From: Selenomonadaceae bacterium
Lineage (GTDB): Bacteria; Bacillota; Negativicutes; Selenomonadales; Selenomonadaceae
DNA: 5,270 nt
NCBI GenBank assembly: GCA_017390245.1
Contig: JAFPCE010000030.1
Span: forward strand, 1 to 5,270
Direction: 5' to 3'
Positions within the stretch are counted from its first letter, which is position 1. Each line of letters opens with the position of its first letter. The notes under the pieces are model-generated. The model made no database searches. It had not been told where the DNA came from and saw nothing but the letters and a program-made list of their open reading frames with translations. Positions 5,106 through 5,270 of this stretch are shown in pieces. Made by a program: the position numbers and the translations under genes.

Positions 5106-5270
5106 ATGACATTAAAGAGATACATCAAGAATGCCCTGGCAGCAGCCTTAACAGTAACAGCACTGGCTATGCCAGTATACGGCTACGCTGAGGAAGCACC
5201 AGCGGCAGCACCAGCTGCAGCTACAGAAACTGCAGCCCAGCCAGCAGGGGAAAACACTCAGAAGGTAGAA
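5106..5270 (+). CDS. Exported Ala/Pro-rich protein, 5' end only
   Basis: The first 55 codons of a gene that runs off the window. The N-terminus is a classical Sec signal peptide: a basic start (MTLKRYIK), a hydrophobic core (about 9-23) and a likely signal peptidase I site after GYA (residue 28). An Ala/Pro/Glu-rich low-complexity stretch follows (about 29-48: EEAPAAAPAAATETAAQPAG), then NTQKVE. Such a linker behind the signal sequence occurs in cell-surface and, in diderm bacteria, outer-membrane or periplasmic proteins; the mature domain is not visible, so no function can be assigned. GGGGGA (5094-5099) precedes ATG 5106 by 6 nt. The AT-rich 5005-5093 spacer suggests its own promoter, separate from pncC. 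Confidence 0.8.
   Translation, partial: MTLKRYIKNALAAALTVTALAMPVYGYAEEAPAAAPAAATETAAQPAGENTQKVE

Overview
The window carries the downstream end of a dcw (division and cell wall) cluster of a Bacillota-type bacterium, followed by a short run of housekeeping genes. All genes are on the + strand. The pair DUF881 (YlxW-like) and Sbp (YlxX-like, DUF1290) directly before ftsZ is a Gram-positive-type arrangement. The Shine-Dalgarno sites are strong (AGGAGG-like) and coding GC is moderate, with three AT-rich spacers (21-26 % GC by my count). The neighbourhood ftsZ ... rimO ... cinA/pncC resembles Clostridia and Negativicutes. I lean towards Negativicutes, but that is an inference and nothing here proves the class.

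Layout: 2-112 is the 3' end of a DUF881 gene, overlapping (ATGA) sbp at 109-441. A 107-nt AT-rich spacer holds a probable ftsZ promoter. ftsZ runs 564-1730, starting at a GTG rather than at the upstream ATG. A perfect 13-bp hairpin (1743-1772) separates ftsZ from an orphan substrate-binding protein of the Fe(III)/spermidine type (1791-2819). A 162-nt AT-rich spacer contains a degenerate direct repeat and a good -10 box, then comes rimO (2982-4313, TTG start). A GC-richer 136-nt spacer of unclear origin precedes a stand-alone PncC (CinA C-terminal domain, 4450-5004). A final AT-rich spacer with a perfect 18-bp palindrome leads into the start of a gene for an exported Ala/Pro-rich protein, cut off by the window end (5106-5270).

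Functionally the genes cover division (FtsZ, with Sbp and DUF881 as membrane companions), ribosome modification (RimO on S12), pyridine-nucleotide salvage (PncC, which recycles the NMN released by NAD-dependent DNA ligase), and envelope or transport functions (substrate-binding protein, exported protein). They look like neighbours in a conserved chromosomal block rather than one pathway. I see no mobile element, CRISPR, tRNA, rRNA or defence system, and no convincing new multi-gene system. The points worth a second look are mostly between genes: the ftsZ-distal hairpin, the repeat array before rimO, the coding-like rimO-pncC spacer and the palindrome after pncC. FtsZ also has an altered NITGG region.
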